This document shows, in pieces, positions 8,015 to 16,107 of a stretch of DNA of 64,000 nucleotides; the first letter of the stretch is position 1, and every line of letters begins with the position of its first letter. The notes beneath the pieces were generated by a model, which saw only the letters and a list, made by a program, of their open reading frames with translations, ran no database searches and was not told the origin of the DNA. The stretch comes from Candidatus Flexicrinis affinis. GTDB lineage: Bacteria; Chloroflexota; Anaerolineae; Aggregatilineales; Phototrophicaceae. The stretch is taken from assembly GCA_016716525.1 (NCBI GenBank), contig JADJWE010000009.1:496001-560000 (forward strand), written 5' to 3'. A program made the position numbers and the translations under genes.

Positions 8015-9058
8015 TTAGCGGCGGCGTGGGCGAGCGATCAGGGCGAGCAGGCCAATCACGAGGCCCGCGGCGATGAGGACGACTCCTCCAACCGGAGGCT
8101 GCTGCGGAGCGGCGACAGATTGCTGTTCGGGGGCGATGTAAGGTGCAACCTGCGGCGGTGCGGCTTCTGCGACGGCGGTTGCCGCAGCGGTCGCCGTCGC
8201 CAAGGGAGCGCGTGTGCGGGTTGGCACCACGAGCTGGAAACTGGCAGCGGCGGTCAAGTCGATCGCGCCCGGCGCCTGCATGTCGCTGGCCGGTAGGGTG
8301 TCGAGTGGTACCTCGAGCGTCGGCATCGCGGCAAGCGCGCCCGCGCCCTGACTCTCGCTGGGTGCCGCGTCGTACAAGACATCCGGTGTGCCGAACGGCG
8401 CAGCAGTTGCCGTGCCCATCGGTGCGGCTGACCGTGCGGCCATCGATAGATCGGCGTCTTCGGTACCGTCCGCAGCTTCTTCTGTCTGCGCGCGATCGTC
8501 CGCCGCTTGCCGTCCGATTTCGGCCTCACCCAGTTCATCGCGAAACTCGTCGGCGCCTTCGGTCGCCGGGTCCGCAAACGTGGCGTCATCCTCGGCCTCG
8601 TTCAGCACAGCCGTCGCAGTCTCGACCGCCTCGGTATTGCGCAGGGCGACAACCGGCGCGGTTGTCGGAGCGTCCACACCCGGCTGAAGCAGGGTCAACG
8701 CACCGGCCACCACAAGCACGAATGACGCGGCCGCAGCCACCAGATTCGGCGCATAGCGGAGGACTTGTTGACGGAACGTGGGACGCAGCGGCGGATAGCG
8801 CGTCGGCTCGGTGCGCGGGACGGGCTGCTCCTCACCGAGCATTGCGGGGGTCAGGCGCAGGTCGCGCAGCGCGGTCAGCGTGGGCATGCCCTTGACCAGA
8901 TCGACCGTCCGCCGCAGTGCGGCAAGTTCGGACGCGAATTCCGCGTCGGTCTCGAGGCGGCCTTCGACCTCACGGTGTTCGTCGCTTGAGACGTCGCCGT
9001 CGAGGTAGGCTGAGAGGAGATCGTAGTCGCGGCTAGAGAGCGGCATGATGATAGACAA
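8015..9058 (-). CDS. Putative membrane anti-sigma factor
   Basis: 347 residues. The N-terminal 60 residues (YDLLSAYLDGDVSSDE, then EVEGRLETDAEFASELAALR) look like the cytoplasmic anti-sigma domain of ECF regulators, without a complete zinc motif. A membrane helix near 105-125 (LVAAAASFVLVVAGALTLL) is followed by about 190 residues rich in Ala, Thr, Glu and Pro, and a second hydrophobic C-terminal segment (VVLIAAGLVIGLLALIA) ending in RPRRR. That tail resembles a surface-anchoring signal but no LPXTG motif is present. It starts immediately after the sigma gene: TTG at 9058 (used here) is 11 nt after the sigma stop; ATG at 9046 is the alternative. The partnership is inferred from adjacency and domain order. 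Confidence 0.78.
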   Translation of the reverse strand: MSIIMPLSSRDYDLLSAYLDGDVSSDEHREVEGRLETDAEFASELAALRRTVDLVKGMPTLTALRDLRLTPAMLGEEQPVPRTEPTRYPPLRPTFRQQVLRYAPNLVAAAASFVLVVAGALTLLQPGVDAPTTAPVVALRNTEAVETATAVLNEAEDDATFADPATEGADEFRDELGEAEIGRQAADDRAQTEEAADGTEDADLSMAARSAAPMGTATAAPFGTPDVLYDAAPSESQGAGALAAMPTLEVPLDTLPASDMQAPGAIDLTAAASFQLVVPTRTRAPLATATAAATAVAEAAPPQVAPYIAPEQQSVAAPQQPPVGGVVLIAAGLVIGLLALIARPRRR

Positions 9059-9069
9059 TCCGTAACATG

Positions 9070-9690
9070 TTATGAGTCAAGACGCCGGGGCGCATCGAAA
9101 AGTTCCCGTTTGCCCTCGAGGCAGCGACGCATCCCAAGCCGGGCGCGGCTCAGGCGGGATTTCACGGTGCCTAGCTGCACGTCGTTCGCTTCGGCGATCT
9201 CCTGATAGCTGTAGTCCTGCATATCGAACATGACGAGCGTGAGGCGCTGGTCGGCGGGCAGCGTTTGCAGGCAGTCTTGAATCACCTGCTGGGTGTCGCG
9301 CTGTTCGGCGGCATCCTCGGGCAGCACGTCGTCGCTGGCGAGCGGCGGACCGTCGTCGTACTCGGCGCCCGGCAAGTCCTCGATACCAGTCGCCGGGCGG
9401 CGCTGGTCGTAGCGGATCTGATCGTATGCCGTGTTGGTGACGATCCTGAGCAGCCAAGCTTTGAAGCTGCCGCCCCGGTACTCGCGGATTTTGCGATAGG
9501 CGCTGATGAACGCGTCTTGGGCGGCGTCTGCCGCGGCGAACGGTTCGCCCAACAGGCGATACGCCACGGTATACGCAACGTTCTGATAGCGCGTGACAAG
9601 CCCGTTGAACGAGTCGAGATCGCCGCGCTGGGCAGCGAGTATCAACGGGAGGTCGTCTGGCGGCGGAGAACTGGGGGGCATCTCGCGCAC
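9070..9690 (-). CDS. ECF-type RNA polymerase sigma factor
   Basis: 206 residues with the region 2 and region 4 layout of group 4 sigma factors. Region 2 includes YQNVAYTVAYRLLGEPFAAA and the core-binding DAAQDAFISAYRKIREYRG; region 4 contains the helix-turn-helix DYSYQEIAEANDVQLGTVKS with RLSRARLGMRRCL. A short negatively charged linker separates them. The start is GTG at 9690 behind AGGA; ATG at 9681 is a weaker alternative. It is followed at once by the anti-sigma gene, a typical sigma/anti-sigma operon responding to an envelope signal. A perfect 12-bp palindrome (TAGCTTAAGCTA, 9750-9761) lies upstream and may be a control site. Confidence 0.93.
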   Translation of the reverse strand: MREMPPSSPPPDDLPLILAAQRGDLDSFNGLVTRYQNVAYTVAYRLLGEPFAAADAAQDAFISAYRKIREYRGGSFKAWLLRIVTNTAYDQIRYDQRRPATGIEDLPGAEYDDGPPLASDDVLPEDAAEQRDTQQVIQDCLQTLPADQRLTLVMFDMQDYSYQEIAEANDVQLGTVKSRLSRARLGMRRCLEGKRELFDAPRRLDS

Positions 9691-9859
9691 TTGGTCCTGT
9701 AGTGAATCCGTAAACGTGGACAGTAGATCGTACCAGATGTTTACCGGTGTAGCTTAAGCTATCGTGGCGTGTTGTCGAATGTGCCCTAGGTGCGGTCTGC
9801 GAATGGCGCCGGCCAAACGGGAGCTATGAGGATTCCGGCGGCGATCGGGGATACTAGGG

Positions 9860-9875
9860 ATGGCTCAGAAACAGC
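9860..9875. repeat. Left direct repeat of the IS4-type element
   Basis: ATGGCTCAGAAACAGC, exactly repeated at 11200-11215. This is the presumed target-site duplication, longer than the 10-13 bp I associate with IS4-family elements. Confidence 0.7.
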
Positions 9876-11199
9876 CCCATATGCACCAAGATAAGGAAAA
9901 AGGGTAATCTTTTCGCCTCTCACCGCAGAAAAGAGACCCTTCTTCCATGACAACCATAACGGAACTGAGCGAAACGCTGCAAGGTCTGTTGAGTACAACA
10001 GCCAATGAGTTGGCAAAAAACGGGATTCATCCGTCGGCAGCGAAAAGTCACGGGAGCAGGGTTTGCCCAGACGCTGGTGCTTGGCGGGCTGATGGCCCCG
10101 GCAGCGACGCGGCGCGAACAGCAGCACCATGCTGTGCAGGTTGGAATGCCGATCAGTACGCAAGGACTGGAACAGCGTTTCACAGCGACCGCGGTGACGT
10201 TCATGCGGCAGTTACTCGAGGAAGGGCTGCGGCAGACCATTCGAAGCGAGCAGCAAGGGACGGTGTTGCCGTCATTCAACGGCGTCTACATCAGCGACTG
10301 CAGTCGGGTCGAGTGGTTGGCAACGGGCGTGAAACTGGCGGTACGCTGGGAGTTACAGCGCGGGCAGTTGGAGATTCAACTGCGGGAACTACGAGAGAAC
10401 GACCAGAAGAGCGCGGTGGTGACGCGGCGCTGCCCAAGGTGCGCTGCATCTGAACGATCTGGGTTTCTTCAAGCTGACCCGCTTCCAGCGCTGGAATGAG
10501 CAGGGTGTGTTCTGCTCACCCGCTTCAAAGTCGGCACGACCGTGTTCACCACAGAGGAGAACCGCTCGATCTGCTGCAGCATTTGAAACAACTGCCCGGA
10601 CCGCAGTGTCTGCCTGTTCAAGTCGGGAACCAAGCGCGTCTGTCTGCTTACTTGATAGCGGCCCCCATCCCGCGCCAAGCGCTGCAAACGCGGATGGCGC
10701 GGCTAAAAAGAACAAGCACGGCTGGACCAACGCCCGACCTCCCCCGTCAAACCGCCTGCGCGCTGGACGATCTATCTGACCAACATCCCCGACTTGACCT
10801 TCGACCAAGCTCACCCTGCGCGCACGCGCTGGCAAATTGAGCTGCTGTTCAAGCTCTGGAAGTCTCATGGTCAGATCTTGCGCTCAGGCCGATCCCTGTC
10901 GACAACTCTGTCAGGGCTACGCCAAGCTCTTGGCGGTTTTGGTCGCCCACTGGATGCTGTTGGTCGCTGGCTGGTCCCTTGACAACCTCGGCTCTCTCGA
11001 TGCGCTTCGCCTCGTCCGCACGCATACACCTCTGCTCATGCGCGCCTTCACATGCCCACCCCTCTGGCGTGTCCTCTGGCTCTGGCTCACCGCCGATCTG
11101 CGTCTCGCCGCACGCCGTTCCAAACGGGCCAAAGTCCCTCTCGCTTTCCAACTCTGGCAGGTTTTCGACTTCTCATGGTCTTAACTTGGTGCATATGGG
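9876..11199. mobile_element. IS4-family insertion sequence, decayed
   Basis: A 1324-bp element bounded by perfect 15-bp inverted repeats: CCCATATGCACCAAG at 9876-9890 and CTTGGTGCATATGGG at 11185-11199. It is flanked by identical direct repeats ATGGCTCAGAAACAGC at 9860-9875 and 11200-11215; counting shared end bases the match runs to 21 nt (9857-9877 and 11197-11217). The transposase inside is frameshifted. The right flank holds the stop codon of the neighbouring membrane-protein gene, so that gene survived the insertion. Confidence 0.85.
9947..11184 (+). pseudogene. IS4-family transposase, broken by several frameshifts
   Basis: Fragments of one DDE transposase are spread over all three plus-strand frames. 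It opens in one frame (MTTITELSETLQGLLSTTAN), shifts near an A6 run at 10016-10021 into TGFIRRQRKVTGAGFAQTLV, carries the first Asp in VYISDCSRVEWL (about 10287), has the second Asp region LHLNDLGFFKLTRFQ (about 10446) in another frame, and the RWQIELLFKLWKSHG signature with the catalytic Glu near 10829. The end reads LLMRAFTCPPLWRVLWLWL. At least four shifts are needed to restore one protein. Sequencing error could explain homopolymer shifts but probably not all of them. Confidence 0.85.
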
Positions 11200-11215
11200 A
11201 TGGCTCAGAAACAGC
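11200..11215. repeat. Right direct repeat of the IS4-type element
   Basis: Second copy of ATGGCTCAGAAACAGC. On the minus strand it contains the TGA stop of the membrane-protein gene that starts at 12698. Confidence 0.7.
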
Positions 11216-12698
11216 CCGAATCGAGGTTGCGGTACAGTTTGCCTCCGGGGATGTCGAAGACGGCCTCAACCCGTAGTTGATATCCAATGTGTGCGTAGAG
11301 AGCTTCGTCGAGAAGGAGATAAGCGGACTTGACTGGAAACGCAATACCGCGCTCGAGAGTTAGCAACGAAAGCCCGATACCGTTGTCAAGCGCGATGCTG
11401 ACTCCGACATTGTCGAAGATATAGTATGGTGAGACTAGGGCCGTGTTACACCATGGCGAAGGACGTGCAGGATCATACGGGAATGCTTCGGACAGCAAAG
11501 GGGTCCATTTGGCGACCTGCCTGTCGACCCGCGACGACACGTGCAGTGCGGAGTTTTCGGCGTAGTACGGAATGGCCCATATCAGCGCGATGGCTTGCAC
11601 CCCGACCATCGCAATTCCCCAGCGCAGGGGCAACATTACGATCAGTAGCGTCAGCGCCATAAGAAGTGGTGATGTGATCAGGCGAAAGTCGCGGAAGTAC
11701 TTGATTTGATACAAGACAATCCCGGCGACGAGCGTGACCGAAACGGTTCCCGCGGCGACGAGTAGGGCTGTATTGCGTTCGTCCAGTCCGGCACGCCACC
11801 GCCGGAAAACGGAGACTAGCGCGACAGCGGCACCAGCAATCACGAGCAACCTAGTGAAGACCTCCAGCGGATGACCGCTGTTGAACAAGCCGAGATTTTC
11901 GCGAATGCCACCAAGTACTGCTTCGAATGTTCCTGTCAGCCCGTCTGAGGAAGCGGCGGCAAATGGATAAGGCGCCGCCGTCAATCTATGGATCACAGCT
12001 GCAAGTATTGCCAGCGACATCGAAGCAAAAAGTGCAGCGGCGACCGTTCGCACTAGCACTTTGCGCGATAACAGCACAAAGTACGGGATCCACAGAATAG
12101 CCCACGTGACCTTCGTGATTGACATCGCCATAATCAGAATCGCGATTGCGGCACGCGCTGGCCACGGTGTGTCTTGTCGTCTGCGGATCAGATAGACGAA
12201 TGCTGTCGCGGCCATAACGGCGAGCGCATGCTGAAACAACTCCTGCATTGATGTCGGCGCGTGAATCAGAGTCGACGGGAATGCCCCAAAAACAACGATC
12301 AGCATCAGGGTCTGCGGAATACGTGGCCGGACGATGGTGATCAACACAGCTAAGCTACCGGTCAGCAAGGCCAGGTTAACGAGTGGTACACCATAGTAAG
12401 GCCACGCGATTGTCGCCGCGGCGCCGTATACGAGCGGCGTGGCCAAACCCCACGCAAAGAACCGCGCGAAAGGCAGTGCAGAGAGTTCTTCTGCGGCCGT
12501 CATGTAGCCGCCGTTGAAGCCTGCGCGCGCAAAGACAGCAGCCTGTCTCCAATAGAAGACATCGTCTGGGCCAGCGGGCATTAGGTCCGTGAGGGAGGCG
12601 CCATGTACGATAGCCAGCATCGCCATCGTCACAGCGATAGGGGTAGTAAGGAGGATCAAGTAGAGTACGGCACGGATGGCTCGGTGTTCACCCAACAT
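11205..12698 (-). CDS. Multipass membrane protein, glycosyltransferase-39-like
   Basis: 497 residues with about ten hydrophobic helices and a soluble C-terminal part of about 120 residues. The first extracytoplasmic loop, GPDDVFYWRQAAVFARAGFNGGYM, carries the acidic pair and aromatic pattern seen in GT-C fold glycosyltransferases (PMT/ArnT-like, DUF2079-like), which use lipid-linked sugars; assignment is by pattern only. Start ATG 12698 follows GAAGG with a 9-nt gap. The TGA stop lies inside the direct repeat left by the IS insertion, so the reading frame is complete. The promoter region overlaps that of the divergent tRNA-Leu gene. Confidence 0.8.
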   Translation of the reverse strand: MLGEHRAIRAVLYLILLTTPIAVTMAMLAIVHGASLTDLMPAGPDDVFYWRQAAVFARAGFNGGYMTAAEELSALPFARFFAWGLATPLVYGAAATIAWPYYGVPLVNLALLTGSLAVLITIVRPRIPQTLMLIVVFGAFPSTLIHAPTSMQELFQHALAVMAATAFVYLIRRRQDTPWPARAAIAILIMAMSITKVTWAILWIPYFVLLSRKVLVRTVAAALFASMSLAILAAVIHRLTAAPYPFAAASSDGLTGTFEAVLGGIRENLGLFNSGHPLEVFTRLLVIAGAAVALVSVFRRWRAGLDERNTALLVAAGTVSVTLVAGIVLYQIKYFRDFRLITSPLLMALTLLIVMLPLRWGIAMVGVQAIALIWAIPYYAENSALHVSSRVDRQVAKWTPLLSEAFPYDPARPSPWCNTALVSPYYIFDNVGVSIALDNGIGLSLLTLERGIAFPVKSAYLLLDEALYAHIGYQLRVEAVFDIPGGKLYRNLDSGCF

Positions 12699-12726
12699 TG
12701 ACGACTACCTTCATGTTACTTATACT
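12698..12726 (+). promoter_or_regulatory. Promoter of tRNA-Leu
   Basis: TTGACG (12698-12703), 17 nt, TATACT (12721-12726). The expected start near 12733 is six nucleotides before the mature tRNA 5' end, which fits a short leader removed by RNase P. Confidence 0.85.
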
Positions 12727-12738
12727 CGATCTTACCAC

Positions 12739-12819
12739 GCCGGAGTGGTGAAATGGCAGACACGAACGACTCAAACTCGTTTGCCGAAAGGCGTGTGGGT
12801 TCGACTCCCACCTCCGGCA
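12739..12819 (+). tRNA. tRNA-Leu(CAA)
   Basis: An 81-nt class II tRNA. The acceptor stem GCCGGAG pairs with CTCCGGC (12812-12818), discriminator A at 12819. The anticodon stem AACGA/TCGTT encloses loop CTCAAAC, giving anticodon CAA, which reads UUG leucine codons. A long variable arm (TGCCGAAAGGCG) is present as expected for Leu, and the T arm is GTGGG-TTCGACT-CCCAC. No CCA is encoded, so the tail must be added enzymatically. Confidence 0.96.
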
Positions 12820-12823
12820 ACTG

Positions 12824-12858
12824 ACGAGCTCGCGATAAGCGCGGGCTCGTTTTGTTTG
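12824..12858 (+). terminator. Intrinsic terminator of tRNA-Leu
   Basis: ACGAGCTCGCG (12824-12834) pairs with CGCGGGCTCGT (12840-12850) with one G-U pair and a 5-nt loop, followed by TTTGTTTG. It lies just after the tRNA and just before the stop codon of the convergent lipoprotein gene. Confidence 0.85.
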
Positions 12859-12866
12859 CGCAACCG

Positions 12867-13637
12867 TCAGCGCGGATTCAAGATCGCGTCTACTGTCAGC
12901 GCGTGCCGCATGTTGGCCACCACCGAACCGCTGCCCTGCACTTCGACGGTGAAGGACAGCGACTTGCGTGAGTCGAGCTGATCAAACTCGACGACCCGAT
13001 ACGCAGTCAGGCGGGGTCCGTCGAACAGGGACACGACAGCGCGTATCGAGCGCACGTCGGCGAGATAGCGGTTGGAGACGATCACGTCGACGCGATAACG
13101 TCCGTCTTCGGTTTGCGATTCACGGGTCTCGGCCTCGAGAGTCACCGTGTCACGCGAGGGCGGGCGGGTCTGCGCGACCGAGAACAAAACCGGCCCGGTT
13201 ACGTCGGCGGCGAGCTGCAGGTGAAAGGGCGCGGCTTGGCCGGAGGTCAGTACGCGCGGAGCCAGCGCCACCCGCAGTGTATCGATGACCTGTTCGCCTT
13301 CAAAAACGGCAGCAGCGACTTCGACGGGGCCGACCGGTTGATCGGAAACGACCCGGACGACGCCGATACACGTGAGTCCAACGCCGCTCGAATCGCTGCA
13401 GTTCGCATTTTCGATGCGGACGGCCGGGTCCGGGTCGTCCGCAGGGCGCGAGATCAACGCCTCTACTGTCGGCCGTGGGGTAATGGGCGGTCCGGGTGTG
13501 CTCTGCCGGATGATCAGGGTTGGGGCTGGCGACGGCGTAACGACGACGGTCGCCGCCGGCCCGGCATCTGAGCATGCGACAACGAGGACGCTGATGAACG
13601 CGATCCACGCTGCCTGTCGCCATCCCCAGAAGCCCAC
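12867..13637 (-). CDS. Lipoprotein with FxLYD-like domains
   Basis: 256 residues from the GTG at 13637. A short signal sequence ends in the lipobox VLVVAC (Cys about residue 20), then a Thr/Pro linker (TPSPAPTLIIRQSTPGPP, TPRPTVE). The mature part appears to hold two beta-sandwich repeats; the second (VSNRYLADVRSIRAVVSLFD) resembles FxLYD domains, found in exported proteins of unknown function. The open frame extends much farther upstream, but that part is antisense to pncC and has no family character, so I rejected it. GTG has only a weak GAGG upstream, so the start is moderately sure. Expected location: outer face of the cytoplasmic membrane. Confidence 0.72.
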   Translation of the reverse strand: MGFWGWRQAAWIAFISVLVVACSDAGPAATVVVTPSPAPTLIIRQSTPGPPITPRPTVEALISRPADDPDPAVRIENANCSDSSGVGLTCIGVVRVVSDQPVGPVEVAAAVFEGEQVIDTLRVALAPRVLTSGQAAPFHLQLAADVTGPVLFSVAQTRPPSRDTVTLEAETRESQTEDGRYRVDVIVSNRYLADVRSIRAVVSLFDGPRLTAYRVVEFDQLDSRKSLSFTVEVQGSGSVVANMRHALTVDAILNPR

Positions 13638-13763
13638 GAGCCAATAACCCTCAATTTCCCAAAATGTGCGGGAGTTATCCCACAGTATAGCGCGACTCGA
13701 CCTCAACGTGTTGTTGATTCCCGGTATACTGGCGGCGTCTGACTGAGTGGCAGAGGACAAACT

Positions 13764-14237
13764 ATGGCGGATGAATTGGCGCTGGACGTTGGCCGGCGGT
13801 TGACGGCGCAGGGTGCGACCGTCACGACGGCGGAAAGCTGCACGGGCGGGTTGATCGCCCATCGGCTGACGAACATCCCCGGCAGCTCGGCGTATGTGTT
13901 GGGCGGGGTCGTCGCCTATAGCAACGCGGTCAAACACGCGCTGCTCGGCGTCGATGAGGCGGTGCTGGCCGAACACGGTGCCGTGAGTGCGCCGGTGGCG
14001 GAACAGATGGCGCGCGGCGCACGGCAGGCGCTGGGGGCGACTTATGCTGTCTCGGTGACCGGGATCGCCGGTCCGGGCGGTGGCACGGCTGACAAGCCCG
14101 TCGGGCTGACGTACATTGGTGTCGCGGGGCCGGACGGCGTTACGGTCGAGCGGCACATTTGGGCTGGCGACCGCGAGCAGAACAAGGCATACAGCGCAGA
14201 TGCGGCTTTGGCGTTACTGCTGAAGGTGATGACGTGA
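13764..14237 (+). CDS. pncC: Nicotinamide-nucleotide amidohydrolase PncC (CinA C-terminal domain family)
   Basis: 157 residues corresponding to the stand-alone CinA C-terminal domain. It deamidates nicotinamide mononucleotide to nicotinate mononucleotide in pyridine nucleotide recycling. Family hallmarks: TTAESCTGGLIAHRLT (about 21-36), the YVLGGVVAYSNAVK segment, EHGAVSAPVAEQMARGAR, and AVSVTGIAGPGGGT (about 94-107). AGAGG precedes the ATG. It overlaps the next gene by four nucleotides (GTGA), so the two are translationally coupled. Confidence 0.93.
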   Translation: MADELALDVGRRLTAQGATVTTAESCTGGLIAHRLTNIPGSSAYVLGGVVAYSNAVKHALLGVDEAVLAEHGAVSAPVAEQMARGARQALGATYAVSVTGIAGPGGGTADKPVGLTYIGVAGPDGVTVERHIWAGDREQNKAYSADAALALLLKVMT

Positions 14238-15007
14238 GACGGGTGATCGTCCTGATTGCGGTGGGGCTGGCGCTGACGGCGTGCATGACCGACCCCAGCG
14301 CGGAACAGACGGCGCAGGCCATCGGCGGTACGCTGGACGTAGAATTGGCGGCGATACGCGCTTCCGCAACGTTCGAAGCCGACCGGCGGATGATCACGCA
14401 AGCAGCGGCCGAGGGCCGAGCGACACAGATCGCCCGGCAGCGCGGCCAGATCGTGGGCACGCTGGTCGAGTTGGGTTATCCGGCGCCCGACCTCTCGCTC
14501 ATCACACCGGCGACGCCGAACCCCGACGCTGCTCAGCCGCTGTTCACGCCGACCGTGGACGTCCGCGACGTGCCGGCGGGCGGGATCACGCGACTTCCAC
14601 CGACGGCCGATCCGAACGTCACGCCGACGGCAACCCCCGAACCTGTGACCGCGGTGCCGACGCTTGATCCGAACGGGCCGCGATTCGAGGGCGTTGTGAC
14701 AGCGACCGGCGTCGGCGATGACGACTGCGCGGTCGAAACGACGTCCGCGTTCAGCCCGACAACCCCTGAAATCTACGTCGTAGCCACCGGCTTCAACATC
14801 GCGGCGGGGACGACGATCCAGTCCAACTGGCTGCGCGGCGAAGCACCGCTGACCAGCTTCGACTTTGCGCCCGCCAATCCGGTCAATGGTGCGTGCATCT
14901 GGTTTTTTGCAGATCAAACGGACTTCGTATTTGAAGCCGGGGCATATCGGGTCGACCTGCTGATTGGCGGCGTGCTGGCGGGAAGCGCGACGTTCGAAGT
15001 GCGCTAG
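14234..15007 (+). CDS. Lipoprotein of unknown function
   Basis: 257 residues from GTG 14234, which overlaps the pncC stop as GTGA and so decides the start. A signal peptide with lipobox LALTAC puts the lipidated Cys near residue 16. A helical region (about 25-80, TAQAIGGTLDVELAAIRASATF) is followed by a Thr/Pro-rich linker (TPATPNPDAAQPLFTPT and similar) and a C-terminal domain with cysteines in DDCAV and GACIWF that may pair. The last part (FEAGAYRVDLLIGG) looks like a beta-sandwich. I do not recognise the family. Its stop overlaps by four nucleotides with the end of the convergent histidine kinase. Confidence 0.8.
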   Translation: MRRVIVLIAVGLALTACMTDPSAEQTAQAIGGTLDVELAAIRASATFEADRRMITQAAAEGRATQIARQRGQIVGTLVELGYPAPDLSLITPATPNPDAAQPLFTPTVDVRDVPAGGITRLPPTADPNVTPTATPEPVTAVPTLDPNGPRFEGVVTATGVGDDDCAVETTSAFSPTTPEIYVVATGFNIAAGTTIQSNWLRGEAPLTSFDFAPANPVNGACIWFFADQTDFVFEAGAYRVDLLIGGVLAGSATFEVR

Positions 15008-16068
15008 TCGCGCGCGAGCGGCAAACGGAAGCCGAATTCGCTGCCTTCGCCGACCGTGCTCTCGACGAATACGGAGCCTTGGTGTTCTTCTACAATGCTT
15101 GTAACGAGGCTGAGGCCAAGGCCGAAGCCGCCAGAGCTGGACCGAGAACGCCGGCCGCCAGTGCTGTAGAACGGCACGAACACACTGCCGAGCTGGTCGG
15201 CGGGGATGCCGACGCCGGTGTCTTTCACACGGTATTCCATCACATTGTCGCTAAACGTCAAATAGACCGTCACGGCGCCTTCCGGCAGCGTGAACTTGAG
15301 CGCATTGGTGACGAGGTTCTCCATCGCGCGCTGCAGCAGGAATGCATCGCCCATGACGAACGCGTCTGCGTGCCTGTCGAGGTGCGCCACCAGCGTGATG
15401 TTCTTCTGATCGGCGCCGTCCATGCAGTCTTCGTACACGGTCTGCGCCAACGCGGCGACCGGCACGCGCTCGTACAACTCGCGCGGGGAGTGGCGAATGC
15501 GCTCCAGCCGCAGCAGGCTTTCGAGCAGCTTGTCCATCGAGCTGGTGGCGTTGATGATGCCGTTGACGAATCGCAAGAGCATGGCGTTTTCGGCCACGTC
15601 CATTTGCATCAAGTGGGCATAGCCGATGATTTGCGCTAACGGCGTCCGCAAATCATGCGTGACGAGCCGCAGCATACGATCGCGGTAAGCTTCGACCTCG
15701 CGTTCGGCGAGATCCAACTCGCGGTCGCGCAGCAGGCTGCCGAGCAAACGCGCAGTGACGTCGAGAATCGGGTGGTCTTCGCGTTCGTCCGTGCTGTCTT
15801 CGGCGAAGCGCAGCGCGAGGCTTCCCAGCGGGCGGCCGCGATGGTTGAGCGAGATTGTGCGCGACGGGCCAGAGCCGGGGTCGGTGCCTGCTTGCCACGT
15901 CTCCTGGCCTTCCGACTTGACGCTGGCAAACAGCAGCCCGAAGTCATGCAGCAGCAAGTCGAGGATGCCCTCGATTGCACGCTCGGTTACAGGCTCCGAC
16001 GCGAGGCGTGCTACCTCGGCCAAGAAGTCCGTATCCCTTTCTGTCGGCGTCATCTGCTGCAAATCCAC
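15004..16068 (-). CDS. Sensor histidine kinase (orphan)
   Basis: 354 residues, no membrane helix. The N-terminal 120 residues look like a small GAF-type sensor. The dimerisation/phosphoacceptor domain contains LVTHDLRTPLAQIIGY with the phosphorylated His near residue 139. The ATPase domain shows the N box (RAMENLVTNALKF), G1 (VKDTGVGIP), F (FVPFYS) and G2 (GGFGLGLSLV) motifs, so it should be active. No response regulator gene is in the window. Start is GTG 16068 or ATG 16053; neither has a strong ribosome site. It is convergent with the lipoprotein gene, overlapping it by four nucleotides. Confidence 0.92.
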   Translation of the reverse strand: MDLQQMTPTERDTDFLAEVARLASEPVTERAIEGILDLLLHDFGLLFASVKSEGQETWQAGTDPGSGPSRTISLNHRGRPLGSLALRFAEDSTDEREDHPILDVTARLLGSLLRDRELDLAEREVEAYRDRMLRLVTHDLRTPLAQIIGYAHLMQMDVAENAMLLRFVNGIINATSSMDKLLESLLRLERIRHSPRELYERVPVAALAQTVYEDCMDGADQKNITLVAHLDRHADAFVMGDAFLLQRAMENLVTNALKFTLPEGAVTVYLTFSDNVMEYRVKDTGVGIPADQLGSVFVPFYSTGGRRSRSSSGGFGLGLSLVTSIVEEHQGSVFVESTVGEGSEFGFRLPLARD

Positions 16069-16107
16069 TCGTGACGTTTCCTGAATATTCTAGTCCGGAA
16101 CTCCCGT

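Noticed and set aside
7955..8296. Plus-strand frame downstream of the orphan promoter as a real gene
   Set aside because: Most of it is antisense to the anti-sigma gene, with Cys/Arg-rich composition and no ribosome site; a non-coding product fits better.
10005..10030. Programmed frameshift at the A6 run in the IS transposase
   Set aside because: The shift needed is +1 and further shifts occur downstream in places without slippery sequence, so decay or sequence error is more likely.
13638..14156. Upstream extension of the FxLYD lipoprotein
   Set aside because: The extension is antisense to pncC and low-complexity; the lipoprotein signal fixes the start near 13637.
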